This document shows positions 11,901-23,959 of a stretch of DNA of 64,000 nt, piece by piece. Made by a program: the position numbers and the translations under genes. Under the pieces are notes generated by a model, which did not search any database, was not told the DNA's origin, and was given only the letters and a program-made list of their open reading frames with translations. This DNA comes from Zonotrichia leucophrys gambelii (lineage: Eukaryota; Chordata; Aves; Passeriformes; Passerellidae). The DNA lies in contig NC_088172.1 in the NCBI RefSeq assembly GCF_028769735.1, forward strand, positions 96,023,235 through 96,087,234, written 5' to 3'. Position 1 is the first letter of the stretch. Each line of letters begins with the position of its first letter.

Positions 11901-13996
11901 ACATTTTAAGCAGCACTGCCTGTCTTCCCCTCCGACATCTCTCAAGGACTTCACTTTTAAGTTAAATATCCAAAGGCATGAAAGATTATCACCATATCTC
12001 ATCCAGCAGGTCTCAGACACCTCTGTCCTAGGATAGAATCAGCCATGAAGAAGTGGCAATCTCTTTTCAACAACAAAACAAGAGATAGAAAATAAAGAAG
12101 ATGGATGTAGGCATCCCACTTCCAGCTACCTTGGGTAGGGCAGATAAATCCCAAATGCAATGTTTATGTGGCCCAGCATGCCTAGGTCAAAATCCAAAGA
12201 AGGTTGCTGTATAATACTGCCTTTTTACCTCACCCTGATAAGCTTCATATGCAGTGATTCTCTTCAGATTACTGGAAAGGGATTTCCCACAGTCCTCATT
12301 CCCGTGGTATCTGCTGATCTCTTACATTTTCTGGTACATTTCTAAGAGACTGAGCTTAGCTCAAATCACAAAGCACTTGGGTCAGCCTTTTTGATCCAGG
12401 GCCTGATCTGTCACAAAGTATGCCAACTCCAGTCTATATGCTACATAAACTGGTATTTTATTTCTAGTATCGATATATTAATGAAACCAGGACTGAAATT
12501 TGTGATTTCATCCGTGACTCTTTCTGCTCTCACATTTTAAGTCATATGACAAAAATTCACAATGGATAAATTATGTGGCTTAATTTGAAGTTCTAAATCT
12601 TTATGCGATTTGGATAATTTAGCTTGCATTAAACGATTTGGAAAGCAGAAAGTACTGACATGAAAAATAATTGGAACAAAGAGAAAGGCAAAATAAAAGA
12701 GCAGAAATGAGTACTAATGAAAGACAATTAAATATATGGCAATCTGGAATAAAGAATTCCAATACTAATTTTGAAAGATTGCTCTGGAGAACACAGCTGG
12801 AATAAACAATTGCTTTTACTGAAAAGGCTACACAGCTTTGGCTGGTTTGCCTATGGTTTAATTAATTATTACTACAAAACCATTTGGAGCTATCTGACAT
12901 TTCAATCTAAGTGAGACACAAAAATGTGAAAACTGGAGTCAAAGGGAACATACATTTTCCCAATTTTAATGACAAACATCAGTAATTATCTGACTGAATA
13001 CTAGGAGCTGAAAGTAGTGGTGGCAATTTTCCTCTGAAACTGCTCTTCTTGGGGTGTTTTGTAGATAATTAATCAGAGGAGAATCTATGCTCATTGTGAA
13101 GGGCAGCCTGACATGAGCAAGTAAATGTGTTCTGTGTGTCCCACCTTTGCAGGGCTGCAGAAAATAGCCTGTCCTGGGAAAATGGCTTTTTTTTTCAGCT
13201 ACACACATGGGAATGATACAATGACATTTAGACTGAACAGCAGCATTTATCTATGAAATCCATTCAGCCTGTATTTATATTTGATGCTTTATCCCAAGGT
13301 TTGAACAGAAATTAAAATTCACTTTGAAGATCTGTACTTCTTCAAAACTTTAAATAGGAATGTATTGAAAGATTATTTTGTTTCTGTACGCTAAAAGAAA
13401 ATAGAGAGGAAATACTAGTTATTACTTCTGATGAAAACGTATAAAATATTGGAATTTTTATATAAGCAAATTTAGCAGCTTTTTCATATGCACTCAGCCA
13501 ACAAGATACAAATTAAATTTACTTTTCTGAACTCTATTTGTTACATGAATAAATATGGATTAGTGGATTGAGTCAGAATAAGCTTATTCTATTACAGTTG
13601 TATTTGTCAGAGATTATTTACAGTGCTCTACATTTCCCTCCCAATAGATTTGTTTGGGTGGGGTTTTTTTCCCCTCTCTTGTTCAGTCCAGGATGACTGC
13701 ATTTAGTCAGGGGCATCTACATTTTTGCAGCTCATTTTTGTTTTCCAAACAGAACTTATGTTTTTTACAGGTTGCCAAAAAATATTTTAAACGTATAAAT
13801 CAGTCACAAAATAATTTGTTTGGAGGAAAACTGAGAACAAAACAATACCATGGGGTGGGGAGGGGGGTTAAAAACATGGTAATCGCTGGTTTTGGTGCAA
13901 CAGTTGAAAATCCTCTTGTGCTGCTAAGAGGGGCATGTGATTGTTCCACCCACTTCCCCAAATCTCTGCATTTTTGGGAACAAAGTCCATTTTGTG
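8901..13996. other. Unique non-coding sequence
   Basis: No exon, RNA gene or transposon is identified. A 15-base unit is repeated at 11744 and 11768. The interval 12440-12900 is even-textured, AT-rich sequence with several ATTA/TAAT motifs (TTAATTAATTATTA near 12860) and could be a conserved non-coding element, which only alignment can tell. Confidence 0.5.
11744..11782 (+). repeat. Short direct repeat, period 24
   Basis: CAGGTTCCAGCTATA occurs at 11744-11758 and again, unchanged, at 11768-11782. This is a small local duplication. Confidence 0.85.
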
Positions 13997-14002
13997 CTCC
14001 CG
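13997..14002 (+). repeat. Target-site duplication of LTR copy B (left)
   Basis: CTCCCG here is repeated exactly at 14443-14448 and flanks the solo LTR directly. Confidence 0.9.
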
Positions 14003-14442
14003 TGTGGCATTCACATTCTCTGAAAAAATTTCCTTTGACCAGGGATTTTCTCCTGGGAAGCTGAAAGGCAGTGAGAGAGGCCTCAGAGAAAAGGAAAACA
14101 ATTTTATGTCATTTGCTTCTCCTGTGTTGTGCTCACATGTGGAATGTGTTTGGAGATTGTTTACCCACAAGTGATTGCTTGATTGGTCTCTAGTGTGGGT
14201 TGTTTTGTCTCATTGGCCAATTGGGGCCAAGCTGTGTGGGTACTCTGGAAAGAGTCACGAGTTTTCATTAATACCTTTTTAATATTCAGTAAGTATCTTT
14301 TCTGTATTCTTTAGTATAATATAGTATAGTATAGTATTAATTATTAAAATACAGTATAATAAAGTTTTAAATTAGTCCTCTGATAAGATGGAGACAGATG
14401 GATCATTCTCTCCCCACGTCTGTGGACCCGCATTTTACGATA
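14003..14442 (+). mobile_element. Solo LTR (ERVK-like group), copy B, with perfect 6-bp target duplication
   Basis: The element is flanked by identical CTCCCG at 13997-14002 and 14443-14448, so the boundaries are firm. It starts TGTGGCATTC and ends in GATA rather than the usual CA. Inside, in order, are the GGGAAGCTGAAAGGC block, a CCAAT box in TTGGCCAATTGG at 14217, a TAGTATA-rich core promoter at about 14312-14335, and AATAAA at 14358. The R/U5 resembles the other copies (AGATGGAGACAGATGG). A 6-bp duplication is typical of ERVK- and alpharetrovirus-type integrases. There is no internal region; it is a solo LTR left by LTR-LTR recombination. Confidence 0.88.
14358..14363 (+). terminator. LTR poly(A) signal AATAAA
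   Basis: A canonical AATAAA about 25 bases after the TAGTATA-rich promoter block of LTR copy B, in the position expected for an R-region polyadenylation signal. Confidence 0.6.
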
Positions 14443-14448
14443 CTCCCG

Positions 14449-17319
14449 TATTCCTCCTACTCAACAGCAAGCTGCAGAGGCACTTCCAGACTTGCCCAGC
14501 AGCCTCAGCTCTGCCAGTGAACAACACCTTGGAAGATGGGCAGCCACTTAGAGGTAGGTGTTGATAACCAGACCGCCAACTCAAGTATCACCCGCTCTGC
14601 TCCACAGGCACGCCAACATCTTGCCTTCCATCCCTTCATGCAGCGCCTGGGGCGGGGGTGAGCATTCCCTCAGGGCAGAGCTTATCCCTCTGCGTGGGAG
14701 AATCAAATCTGTTTCTTCCCTCCTCTCAGGTCTACGTTTATGCAAGTCTCCCCCACCCTGCCAAGCAGTTTGCAGATGGAGGGTTGAATGAACCGACGGT
14801 ATCCTTGGAAGCAAAAGATTTTTTTAAAAAAACCACAACAACAGAAAAAAACCCACCAAACCGTATTCAACAAGCGTCTTTCTCTTTTCTTACAAGGCTC
14901 CATCACTGAGGCTTTTTTTCTGAGCCAGAACTCTTATAACACTCTCCAGAAAACATTCAAATCCTTTGGCACTAAAATGAAAGTAGACCTCTAAGTTCAT
15001 ATGCTTCTGTGTTCTCTCAAGTGAGGTTAGGAAAGAGGCAAAAAGATCATTCTGCCAAACTAATTTCTTAATCCTTGCCTGTCATAGTAATCTAAATCCT
15101 TGCCTGTCACAGTAATCTAGGATTATAAAGTTTCTAGTGAGGGAGCAGTGAGTGTCCTCTGTGTGCCTGGAAGGTTTATAGAACACCACAGATGCTCAAA
15201 GCAAGAGATCCCAGTCTTCTGAAAAGCTTCTGTGTGGTTCAGTCTGGCCAATGCTGAAAAGAGAAAATATCTTTCTTTTCTCCATCGTGCAGTTTTATAT
15301 TCAGAAAGCACACACAATGTTTGTGATTTTAAAATAAATCATTAATATGCACATTTTATTTCCTCTGCCTTTACAGCCTTATTTGGATTCAGTGATACTA
15401 AAACTGAAGGAAGGAGATATTGATAAATCAGTTATCCTAAAAATGTTCTGCCTCGTTTCATGCTAATTATTGCAACAGCAAGTCTTGCAGGTGTCACACA
15501 TCTAGAATTTCACAACAGGCATCTAGGGAAAAAAATATATATAGCAGCCAAATAAATGAATCACAGGAAAGTGAACTGAAGAAAATATCATACATTTTCT
15601 ATTCACCCAAAATTTCAGCGAAGCCAAGATGATGATAAAAATACTCTTTCTTCATTCATGCTGATCTGCTAAGTAGTGCTACTAAAAATGTAGAGAAATT
15701 CTTCCATATTCAAATAGGAAGCAGTGCAAGTTTGCACAAGTGTCAGCCAGCTGCTGACTGTCACCGATGCTACTGCCAAGCAGACTTTCCAGGCTTGAAA
15801 AGATGATCCTACTCATAATTTTGCCCATTGCTCTTAATCCTTTCACCACTGTATGGGCAAACTCCATCCTTTTCATGCTTTGCCAGCAAAGCTGGGGTTT
15901 GGGGGATCTTGGTTGAGTTGTCTGGCTTTGCACTAAAGGGCTAAGTACACTGGGAAAACCAGGAAACCTGGAATGCTGTGTTGCTGCTGTTCCTCCATGC
16001 CCCAACAGCCTTAGGACTGTGTTAATTCCCACTTTATTTTGCATTCTTGACCATGAAAATATTAGACATGCACAGTTTTTGGTCTACTAATTATTACCCA
16101 TCTCCTATTTTCTGCTCCATGTCTTCAGCTTGATGTAGGGAGCCAAACTTGTCAGTGTGGGCCATTTCTCCTTCATGAAATAAATCCATGAGCACCCTGG
16201 TATAAGACACCTCTCCATCTGACAACTCTCCTGAGAGTTCCCTAAAGTGGAGAATGTTGGGTTTTTTCCTCCTCATTAACTGAAAAGCCCAGAGTAATCT
16301 AAACAGGCATATTGCAGAAAATAAACAAGTTTCAGCAGTGCCTAAGAAATGTGTGCAATTGACAAAGACTTCAACAGATTCTTTACAAATCTTACTTCCA
16401 TATCTGAAAAGACCTTAAAAATAGGAGAAAAATCCCAAGCAGTTACCAAGCTGAAGCTGGAAAGGTACAAGTTAAGGCACACATGTTTCAAAGGACCTTG
16501 AGAGGGAAAAGAGAACAACTTAAACCCCAGCAATACCAAATCATGTTCCAGTGCCAGGCCCAGGAAGGGGAGGCAGAGAAAGTAGAGAGAAGGGAAGCCT
16601 TTTTATCTGGGACTAAAGATTGGCAGATGATCCAGTGAGACTTTTCTACATACAGATTTTTAGGCAGAAAAGAAGCAGAAAGGGTGTAATCCTCATTTCC
16701 TCGGGACACAACTGCCTTACAAGCCAAGAGAAACTCTTATTAAGTATAATCTTAATGAATTCTATAATTTTCCCTTTTTTTTAAGCTTTAGTGCTGTAAA
16801 TCTATGCTTTTAAGTAAGTGCATTCTTTTAATCATGTTTCACAAAGCAGCATCCTCAGAGCAAGAGCACAAAAACTGTGTCGTTTCCATGGAAGCAGCAG
16901 TCCCCAAAAGTATGGCACTGCAGTCTGCCTGTGAAGAACCCTAAAACACTGCCTGGGGAGCAGCACAATGACAGCAAGCCTGCTCTTACCTTCTCCTGGT
17001 GTGGGAGAGCCAGAGGGATGTTCCAGCAGAGATGTGAGGGATAGGGATGGCAGCCCTGGATGGGACAATTATGCTGTGGAAGAAGTTCAGTTCAGCTGCT
17101 GTACCACCAGGCTGTGCTCTCCTCAAGCTGTGCATCTTTGACAGCAGCTGTCCTCATACCTTGCTCACCTAAGAAGTGCAATGAAGCAAATCATAGTAAA
17201 TATTTTGCAGTTCTGTAGCATTTCCTTGAAACTTTCTAAAGCTTTTCAGTACATTATTTTATTAGATTATGTGTAAAAAAATTCAGCAGAATGCGTTCTA
17301 TGAGATGGATAAACACTTC
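14449..17319. other. Unique non-coding sequence
   Basis: No exon or transposon is recognised. A 25-base unit is tandemly duplicated at 15070-15119. The open frames at 14558-14909 and 15682-16044 lack any recognisable domain and are treated as chance. Confidence 0.5.
15070..15119 (+). repeat. Tandem duplication of a 25-bp unit
   Basis: Unit one at 15070-15094 and unit two at 15095-15119 match at 24 of 25 positions (T versus C in GTCATAGTAA/GTCACAGTAA). A recent two-copy tandem duplication. Confidence 0.9.
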
Positions 17320-17717
17320 ATATGATGGATGAGCAGCTGGCTCACAGGTCAGGAGCAAAGGATTATGGTGAATGTGGGGACATCAGACATTTTACCTGTC
17401 ACTGGTGAAGCTCCAGAGGGCTCAGTCCTTGTCCCTGAGCTCTTCAACATCTCCATAAGTGATTCTGACTGAAAGGGATGCTGAGCAAGTTCACACATGA
17501 TACAAAACTAGGAGGAGATGTTGGCTCTCTCAAGGACAGAGAAGACCTGCGGAGAGACCTGGACAAACAAGAGAATTGGGCAATCACCAACCTCAGGAAG
17601 TTCAACCAGGGGAAGTGCCAGAGTCTGCACCTGGGATGGGACAACCCTGGTTGTGTGCACAGACTGGGGAATGAGAGGCTGGAAAGCAGTGCCATGGAAA
17701 AGGACCTGGAGATCCTG

Positions 17718-17723
17718 GTCGAT
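17718..17723 (+). repeat. Target-site duplication of the LTR at 17724 (left)
   Basis: GTCGAT is repeated at 18144-18149; the bases belong to the interrupted CR1 coding region. Confidence 0.92.
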
Positions 17724-18143
17724 TGTTGCGGTGTTGTGAGGGTCCCCAGGACGAGATGAGAGATGAGAATTGACTCCAAGTTCTCAGAAGGCTGATTATT
17801 ATATTATATTATATTATATTATATTATATTATATTATATTATATTATATTATATTATATTATATTATAAAACTATACTAAAGAAAGAGAAAGGAGACATC
17901 AGAAGGCTAGACAAGAATGATAATAAAAGTCCATGACTGATCAGAGAGTCTGACACAGCTGGACTGGGATTGGTCATTAAATTAAAACAGCTCACATGCA
18001 ACCAATCAAAGATGCACCTCTTGGTAAGCAAACTCCAAATCACATTCCAAGCAATCAGATAATCATTGTTTAGATTTATTTTCTGAGGCTTCTCAGGAGA
18101 AAAATCCTGGCAAAGGGATTTTTCATAAAATATCATGGTGACA
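17724..18143 (-). mobile_element. Solo LTR (ERVK-like group), antisense, inserted in CR1, perfect 6-bp target duplication
   Basis: GTCGAT flanks it exactly, at 17718-17723 and 18144-18149, and removing one copy restores the CR1 reading. On the plus strand it starts TGTTGCGGTG and ends GGTGACA (TG...CA). Read on the minus strand it has the same order as copies A, B and E: TTTATGAAAAATCCC, the CAGGATTTTTCTCC block, the GAGAAGCCTCAGAAAATAA block, the core promoter, then the GAACTTGGAGTCA block. Its promoter/poly(A) segment is replaced by a pure ATATT pentamer repeat at 17795-17868, and no AATAAA is left there. It is 420 bp with no internal sequence. Confidence 0.92.
17795..17868 (+). repeat. Pentanucleotide microsatellite (ATATT)n inside an LTR
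   Basis: About 14 perfect tandem ATATT units. It lies at the same LTR position as the 585-bp array in copy A, where other family members have TAGTATA/AATAAA sequence. High purity suggests a young and probably length-variable repeat. Confidence 0.95.
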
Positions 18144-18629
18144 GTCGATGGCAAGTTGAACATGAGCCAGCAGTGCCCTGGCAGCCAGGAGGGACAAACC
18201 TGTCCTGGGGACATCAGGGACAGCACCAGCTGGGCAAGGGAGGGGATTGTCCCCTCTGCTCTGCACTGGGGCAGCCTCACCTCCAGTGCTGGGGCAGCTT
18301 TGGGTACCACAATATAAAAAAGATGTAAAGCTGTAGCGAGTGACCAAAGGAAGGTGATGAGGATGGGGAAGGGCATTGAGGGGATGCCTTGTGAGGAGCA
18401 GCTGAGGGCACTTGGTCTGTTCAGCCTGGAGGAGACTGAGGGGAGACCCCAGTGCAGTCACAGCTCCTTGTGAGGGGGAGAGGAGGGGCAGGCACTGATC
18501 TCTGCTCTCTGGTGACCAGGGACAGGACCTGAGAGAGCAGCCTGAAGCTGAATCAGGGGAGATTTAGGTTGGATATGTGGAAAAGGTTCTTCACCCAGAG
18601 AGTCATTGGGCACTGAAACAGGTTCACAG

Positions 18630-19008
18630 TGTGGCAGTGTTCGCAGGGGTCTTAGGATGAGAGAAGAGACGAGGACCTCACTCCATGTTTCAGAAGGCTT
18701 GATTTATTATTTTATTATATATATTACATTAAAACTATACTAAAAGAATAGAAGAAAGGATTTCATCAGAAGGCTAGCAAGGAAAAGAAAAAGAAGGAAT
18801 GATAACAAAGGCTTGTGGCTCAGAGTCCGAGCCAGCTGACTGTGATTGGCCATTAATTAGAAACAACCACATGAGACCAATCACAGATCCACCTGTTGCA
18901 TTCCACAGCAGCAGATAATCAATGTTTACATTTTGTTCCTGAGGCCTCCCAGCTTCTCAGGAGGAAAAATCCTAAGGAAAGGACTTTTCAGAAAATATCA
19001 TGGCTACA
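18630..19008 (-). mobile_element. Solo LTR (about 380-bp class), antisense, inserted in CR1
   Basis: On the plus strand it starts TGTGGCAGTG and ends GGCTACA (TG...CA), 379 bp. It is nearly the reverse complement of the copy at 41267-41649: shared blocks include the GAGGACCTCACTCCATGTTTC block, TTTATTATTTTATTATAT and the CTTCTCAGGAGGAAAAATCC block. A minus-strand AATAAA is present (TTTATT at 18703-18708). CR1 continues on both sides. The flanks are TCACAG at 18624-18629 and CCCCAG at 19009-19014, a 4-of-6 match; the CR1 consensus has CCCCAG here, so the left copy has probably mutated. Confidence 0.85.
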
Positions 19009-19188
19009 CCCCAGGGCAGCGGTCACAGCACCAAGCCTGACAGGGCTCCAGGAACATTTGGACAATGCTCTCAGGCACACAGTGTGACTCCTGGGGATGG
19101 TGCTGTGCAGGATTTGGGGCCAGGATTTGGACTCAATTATCCTTGTAGGTCCCTTCCAACTCAGCTTATTCTGTGATTTTTTTGAGGG

Positions 19189-20219
19189 AGCAGTCATTTT
19201 GCAGATTTAATACAAGTGCTATACTTGCAGTATATTAACTGAGCTGAATTGCTGCTGGGAAGTTAAACATATTACAGGAGATGCTTTGCAGAGTGAAACA
19301 GCAGTAAAAAAAGAAGCTATTTTGTTGAGATGATGCATTTTATTTCATAGTCAGAAACATATTAAAGTATGTAGAGCATATAAAAGTAAGAGTTGAAATT
19401 TCATCTAGGATAGTTTCAATTTGAGATAAAGCACCCAATTTCTTAAACCTCTTCTCAAACAGGAAAAAAAAAACCAAAATGCATCAAAATGTAAAAGAAA
19501 AAGGACTGTTCTATAACCTGAAGGGCAGCATGAAGGGCACAAAGATCCTTTAAGCCAACAACCTGCTCTACAGAAATGCTCCCAGATCATCTTGATGCAG
19601 TTCAGTAAAGAACCTTCTGGAAATACAGAGCAAAACCGCAGTAGGTATTAAATACATATATGCATATATTTATATTCAAGCCATGGAAGGATATGGGAGA
19701 ATATCAGCCAGGAGTCTGATCTATTGCTTTCTAAAGGGCCTGCATTACAAAGGACTCTGCTCCCAAAAACATCTTAGTTAGTTATTTATCATGGTGCTAT
19801 CTCAGAGACAGAACTCCCAGTGTCATGCAAGTCATCTTTGAACACTATTAGGACTGTAAAACTCTCCAAAAAACCCAGACATCCTCCTTTTTCATCCTCC
19901 CAGTAACATCATGGATTATACTTCCATACAGAACAGAGACACTGAAATCTAACTTCAGTTTTACAGATTTCAGACCAGCTGCTGTCCACAGGAATGGGAT
20001 TTTATGAAGGGGTCTTCATATCAGAGTTCACCAGTAAGCTACTGAAATGCATAACTTCTCACACAGATTTCCCATTTTAGGACATGCTATGACACCTGGA
20101 ACATGCCAATTTATCAGTAATTGGTAATTTTGAGTTGGTGAAGTTCCTGCTCAGCTCTAAAAGGAGCTGCTGAACAAAGCAAGCAGTTCCCATCAGCCTG
20201 TCAGGCCAAATGTTTTAAG
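19189..20219. other. Unique non-coding sequence
   Basis: No exon or transposon is recognised between the end of the CR1 copy and the next CR1 tail. An A-run lies near 19463 and a TATATGCATATATTTATAT patch near 19655. Confidence 0.5.
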
Positions 20220-20270
20220 CAATCACAGAATATTCTGAGTTGGAAGGGACCCACAAGGATTATCAGGTGA
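20220..20270 (-). mobile_element. CR1 3' tail fragment, antisense
   Basis: AATCACAGAATATTCTGAG followed by TTGGAAGGGACCCACAAGGA is the reverse complement of the bird CR1 3' end. Only about 50 bases are recognisable; the rest of the element is missing or too diverged. Confidence 0.7.
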
Positions 20271-23200
20271 GTGAGTGGCCCCACAACCCTGGCATAATAA
20301 ACACCATGCTTTAATCATCCAAGTTAATCTCAGTGGCAGTGCAGCTCAGGGTCATAAGCCTGGCTTGGTACTCAGCTAAGCTTAGCATAAACTTGGATAG
20401 TAAAAAATATCCCTGGTTTTGCCTTTAGACTCCTGAAATTTGCAGCCTACCACATTTTTACATAATGCATGACAAAGTGAAGGACAACACTGCAACAGGG
20501 GCAGGGAGCCCCTGTGATATCCTTGCTGAAGTTCTCTAACAGCAGGGGAATGAAGGAAAGACACTGTCATCTTCTCTCAAGGAGCAAAACAATATTATAA
20601 GCTGTAACAAAGGGTTTGTCACTCTTTGCTACAAGGGGTGTGGGTATTTAACATGACCTTTTTAACAGGGTTCTTTGCACATCAATGGAATCAGGTATTT
20701 AGAAAGATAAAAGATAAAACATACACACAAAGGACTCCACATTCATTCTAAACTGGAAAATTCTGCTTCTGACTGCAGGAATCCATAAAGTGTTTTTATC
20801 TTCTCTTCTGCCACTCAGAAGCAGTGTCAGATCCTAGTGGCTGGATGACATATTTCCTTATCCTGTGGCTGTCGTGCAGTTAAGTTCATCTGGAGGACTT
20901 TAGCTCAAGGGTGCTGTCTCTCAGCGTCACAGTTTAACAATCACTAAACTTTACATCCATTTCCATCAGGTCTGCGCAGCGAGTTTGCAAAGCAAAGTTG
21001 TCATACAGCAGAATGCCTGCTATCTGGCAGTCTAAAACCCATTAAGACAACTTAGACTTAAGCTGCAGACTATCAGCTTTCCAGAGGCAGGGAACTAATT
21101 TTTTTTTTTTTTTTCCCCACATTGGAAAGAGCCTGTCTCTCAAAGACAGCACAGTTAAAAGAGAGTGTCTTCAGCAATTTAGTGAAAGGGGGGTGGAAAT
21201 GGGAAAGGGGTCACATAGAAGAGCCATGGAAATTCCTGCATCTAACACACTATTCCAAGATATTGGTTAGTAGCTGGAATCACAGACGTGTATATTTTTC
21301 TACAGAGTCTGCAACTTTCTGACATCTTTAGTGTCATTCAGGAAAAAAACCAAAACACTGATGCACGAGTAGTATGTGCATCTTGGGTGGCTTATCTTTC
21401 AGTAATTTCAGCATGCCTTATTCAGTTTGTGTTTCTCACATCCTCCCAACACCTCACTCTCTCTCTCAGGAATTTCCAGCACAGATCCAGCCATCAGAAC
21501 ACCTTCAGAAGTTCACATCTGCCTACAGATAAAACTGGATCCTGGTGATGCATAGTTTTAGATTTGTAGTCGCATCACTGGAAATTTACATCTATAAATG
21601 AGGTTCCTGTGTGTCAATAACCTTTTTTCCTAGTAATTGCTGGTCTATTTAAAAATAAAAATTAAAAAAAAAAAGCACTGTAATTATACTTGTGCACTCA
21701 ACGTGCTTTTCCTAATTAAAAACTAAGCAAGTACATATCTTGTTCATTACGAGTTCAAATGTGCTTGCTTCTAATTCTTGATTGACTAGAGCTAGGAAGT
21801 GAAAGTATGTGAAACAGGGGTTTTATTTCTTTTTCCAAAATAAAGCAAGAGTGACAAGTTATTAACTGAATACATACTAATTACTTTTGAAGCACCCCTA
21901 CTCCACATTGTTTCTCAGGTGTTCTGAAAATCTGCAAGTGGCTGATAGCCGAGCCCTGGTTTCAATAAGTTTCTTCCCTATTGCAAAGGAGCTACTCTGT
22001 GACATGATTAGAAGCCACTTTGTCTGCAGGTTACAGAAACCCAGGCATTCACACATTTAGAAGCTTTTCAAGAAGTCTTTTCTCACAGGTCAAACAGCAA
22101 ATGTCAGTCATTGTGACACCTCAGCTACAGGGCTACAGTGAAACAATGGGCTACACAAAAATAAAATAAATCCCATGCAAACTGCATTCAGTGCAAATGC
22201 ACATACTGGAAATCTCTGGGCAATAATTGTTCTCCCATCAAGAACTGGATACATCTTTTATTCATGCTTGATGTTATTTCACATTGCTAGGATAAATTTT
22301 TATAAACAGCAGAATTTATCTTTGGCAAAGAACCAGATTTTTAAAATTAATATCTTCTATTAGGAAAGCAGGAGGTGCAGGGAGCCATCCATGACTCTTC
22401 TTTGTCCCAGGTAAAGAGTAATACATGGGGTAGAGGAAAGAAAGGAAGGAAAGGAAGAATTGACTATAGAAATGGAAAAGAAAGGAATTGACTGTAGTAC
22501 TTCAGCTACAGAGGAGATATCATCTTCTAAATGATAACCCCTTTCATCTTTCTGGAATTCCTTTTTGTAGTTGGGTTTGCACAAGCAGTGATTTACAAAC
22601 AGCCTCCCCAAGAGGACTTGGACTGCATTTCACTGATATTGGGCTGCAGCTCAAAGCAGAGACTGTGAAGTGAGTGCACTGGCATGGAATTTATGGCAGA
22701 TCTAATGTAGAACTTGGGAGCACAGTGAGTTACAGAACACATGTTCCATCCCAAACCCAAAAAGCTGGCCCTTTAGCATTGACACTGAAGTGCCAAACCT
22801 CTAAACATGAGACAAGCTTCCTTTCTGGTGCCATTAATTCCCCGAAAAGCGCTTCCACCATAATTTCCACCGCATAAAAGCCAGCTGTGAATTCAGCAGT
22901 GCATAGAAACCACACTTTGTGCAAACACACCCCCTCAGTCTCATATTGCACACACAACCTCAGCTGCTAAACCTGCACACCATAAACTCCCAGCTACTGG
23001 GCACAACAGGATTCCAGTGTGGATGCAACTTATATTGCATCCTGGGAATGCAGAAGGTTGCTAATGTAAAACACATCCTGTGACAAGTCAGCAACTCTCC
23101 CTGAGTACAAAACAGTCACATTCAGCTTACAACAATGGAAATATCAGTTCCTTTCTTCACTTTCTAACTTAATCCAAGGCTTCTGAGCCATCCTTCATCC

Positions 23201-23959
23201 CATCCTCCAGTAAGAACTGCGCTGTATTTGCATTTTTTTGGCAGGCAGTATGCATGCTGAAACCTACTCCACCTTTAGAGAGGTAACTCTAATTCTACCT
23301 CTAAACAGAGCAAATAACTTGTGACAACTAGCTCTCTTCATTAAAAAGCTGTTACACCTTGAAAACTTAATTTTATATAAATTGGCACTTCTTTCTTTTT
23401 GCTTGCAGATTTAAAACAAATCCAATGTATCTTGCAGTTTATTACCAGTCTCATTATTTAAGCTACTGTAATAAAAGTCACAGTAAAATTGATTTGGCAA
23501 GATTAATTTCAAAATACCATTTCTAATATGATAACAGCATATCATTCCATCTCTTGTAGCATCCATTTTTACTGTGTGCTGCTGAAACTTTCAAATAAAT
23601 TGAAAAATGCTGCACTCCTACTATCAGATAGATTAGAAAAAGTGTGGTTTGTATTGCAGCTGTTGATATAGAGCAGTAGCCTTCCTCATGTGAGGCATTC
23701 ATGTCTCTCTCCACTCCACTAAAAACAGTGGGCAAATCATCATGGGACCTCCAGGGATGCAAGGCCATAGTGGTACAAGCCAAGTAAGTAAAGCTCACAA
23801 AATAAGCCCTGTGTATACTCCTGTAAAACATCATTCAAATTGTCCTGAGCAAACACTGCACATCCCAAACAGTTCCCCAAGAATGAAGAATCCTTGAAAG
23901 TGATCCCAAGCCCTCTTGGCCTGATTTGGGTGGAAAAGTTTTGGGAATTAGGCAATAGG
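20271..23959. other. Unique non-coding sequence
   Basis: No exon, RNA gene or clear transposon. A 16-base T-run lies at 21099-21114. A purine-rich patch with GGAAAGAAAGGAAGG texture lies at 22432-22460, followed by a partly repeated GAATTGACT motif at 22457 and 22485. Confidence 0.5.

Larger units (their letters stand above)
17320..19188 (+). mobile_element. CR1 LINE 3' part, sense, interrupted by two solo LTRs
   Basis: Three segments, 17320-17723, 18144-18629 and 19009-19188, join into one CR1 3' half. The first encodes the end of the reverse-transcriptase domain: about 17462-17725 can be read as a decayed copy of the DDTKLGG motif region, followed by a KFNQGKCQSLHLG-like stretch and LGNERLESS. 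The second continues with the VD-LNMSQQ-type region and the LFSLE-type C-terminus. The third is the 3' untranslated end with GGTCCCTTCCAACTCAGC and ATTCTGTGAT. Stops and shifts are present, for example in 17390-17480, so it is dead. It is 5'-truncated, as most CR1 copies are. The insertions show it predates both LTRs. Confidence 0.88.

Noticed and set aside
17478..17759. 93-codon frame with DTKLGG and KFNQGKCQSLHLG motifs as a host gene
   Set aside because: The motifs are CR1 reverse-transcriptase sequence and the frame runs into the LTR inserted at 17724; it is part of a dead LINE.
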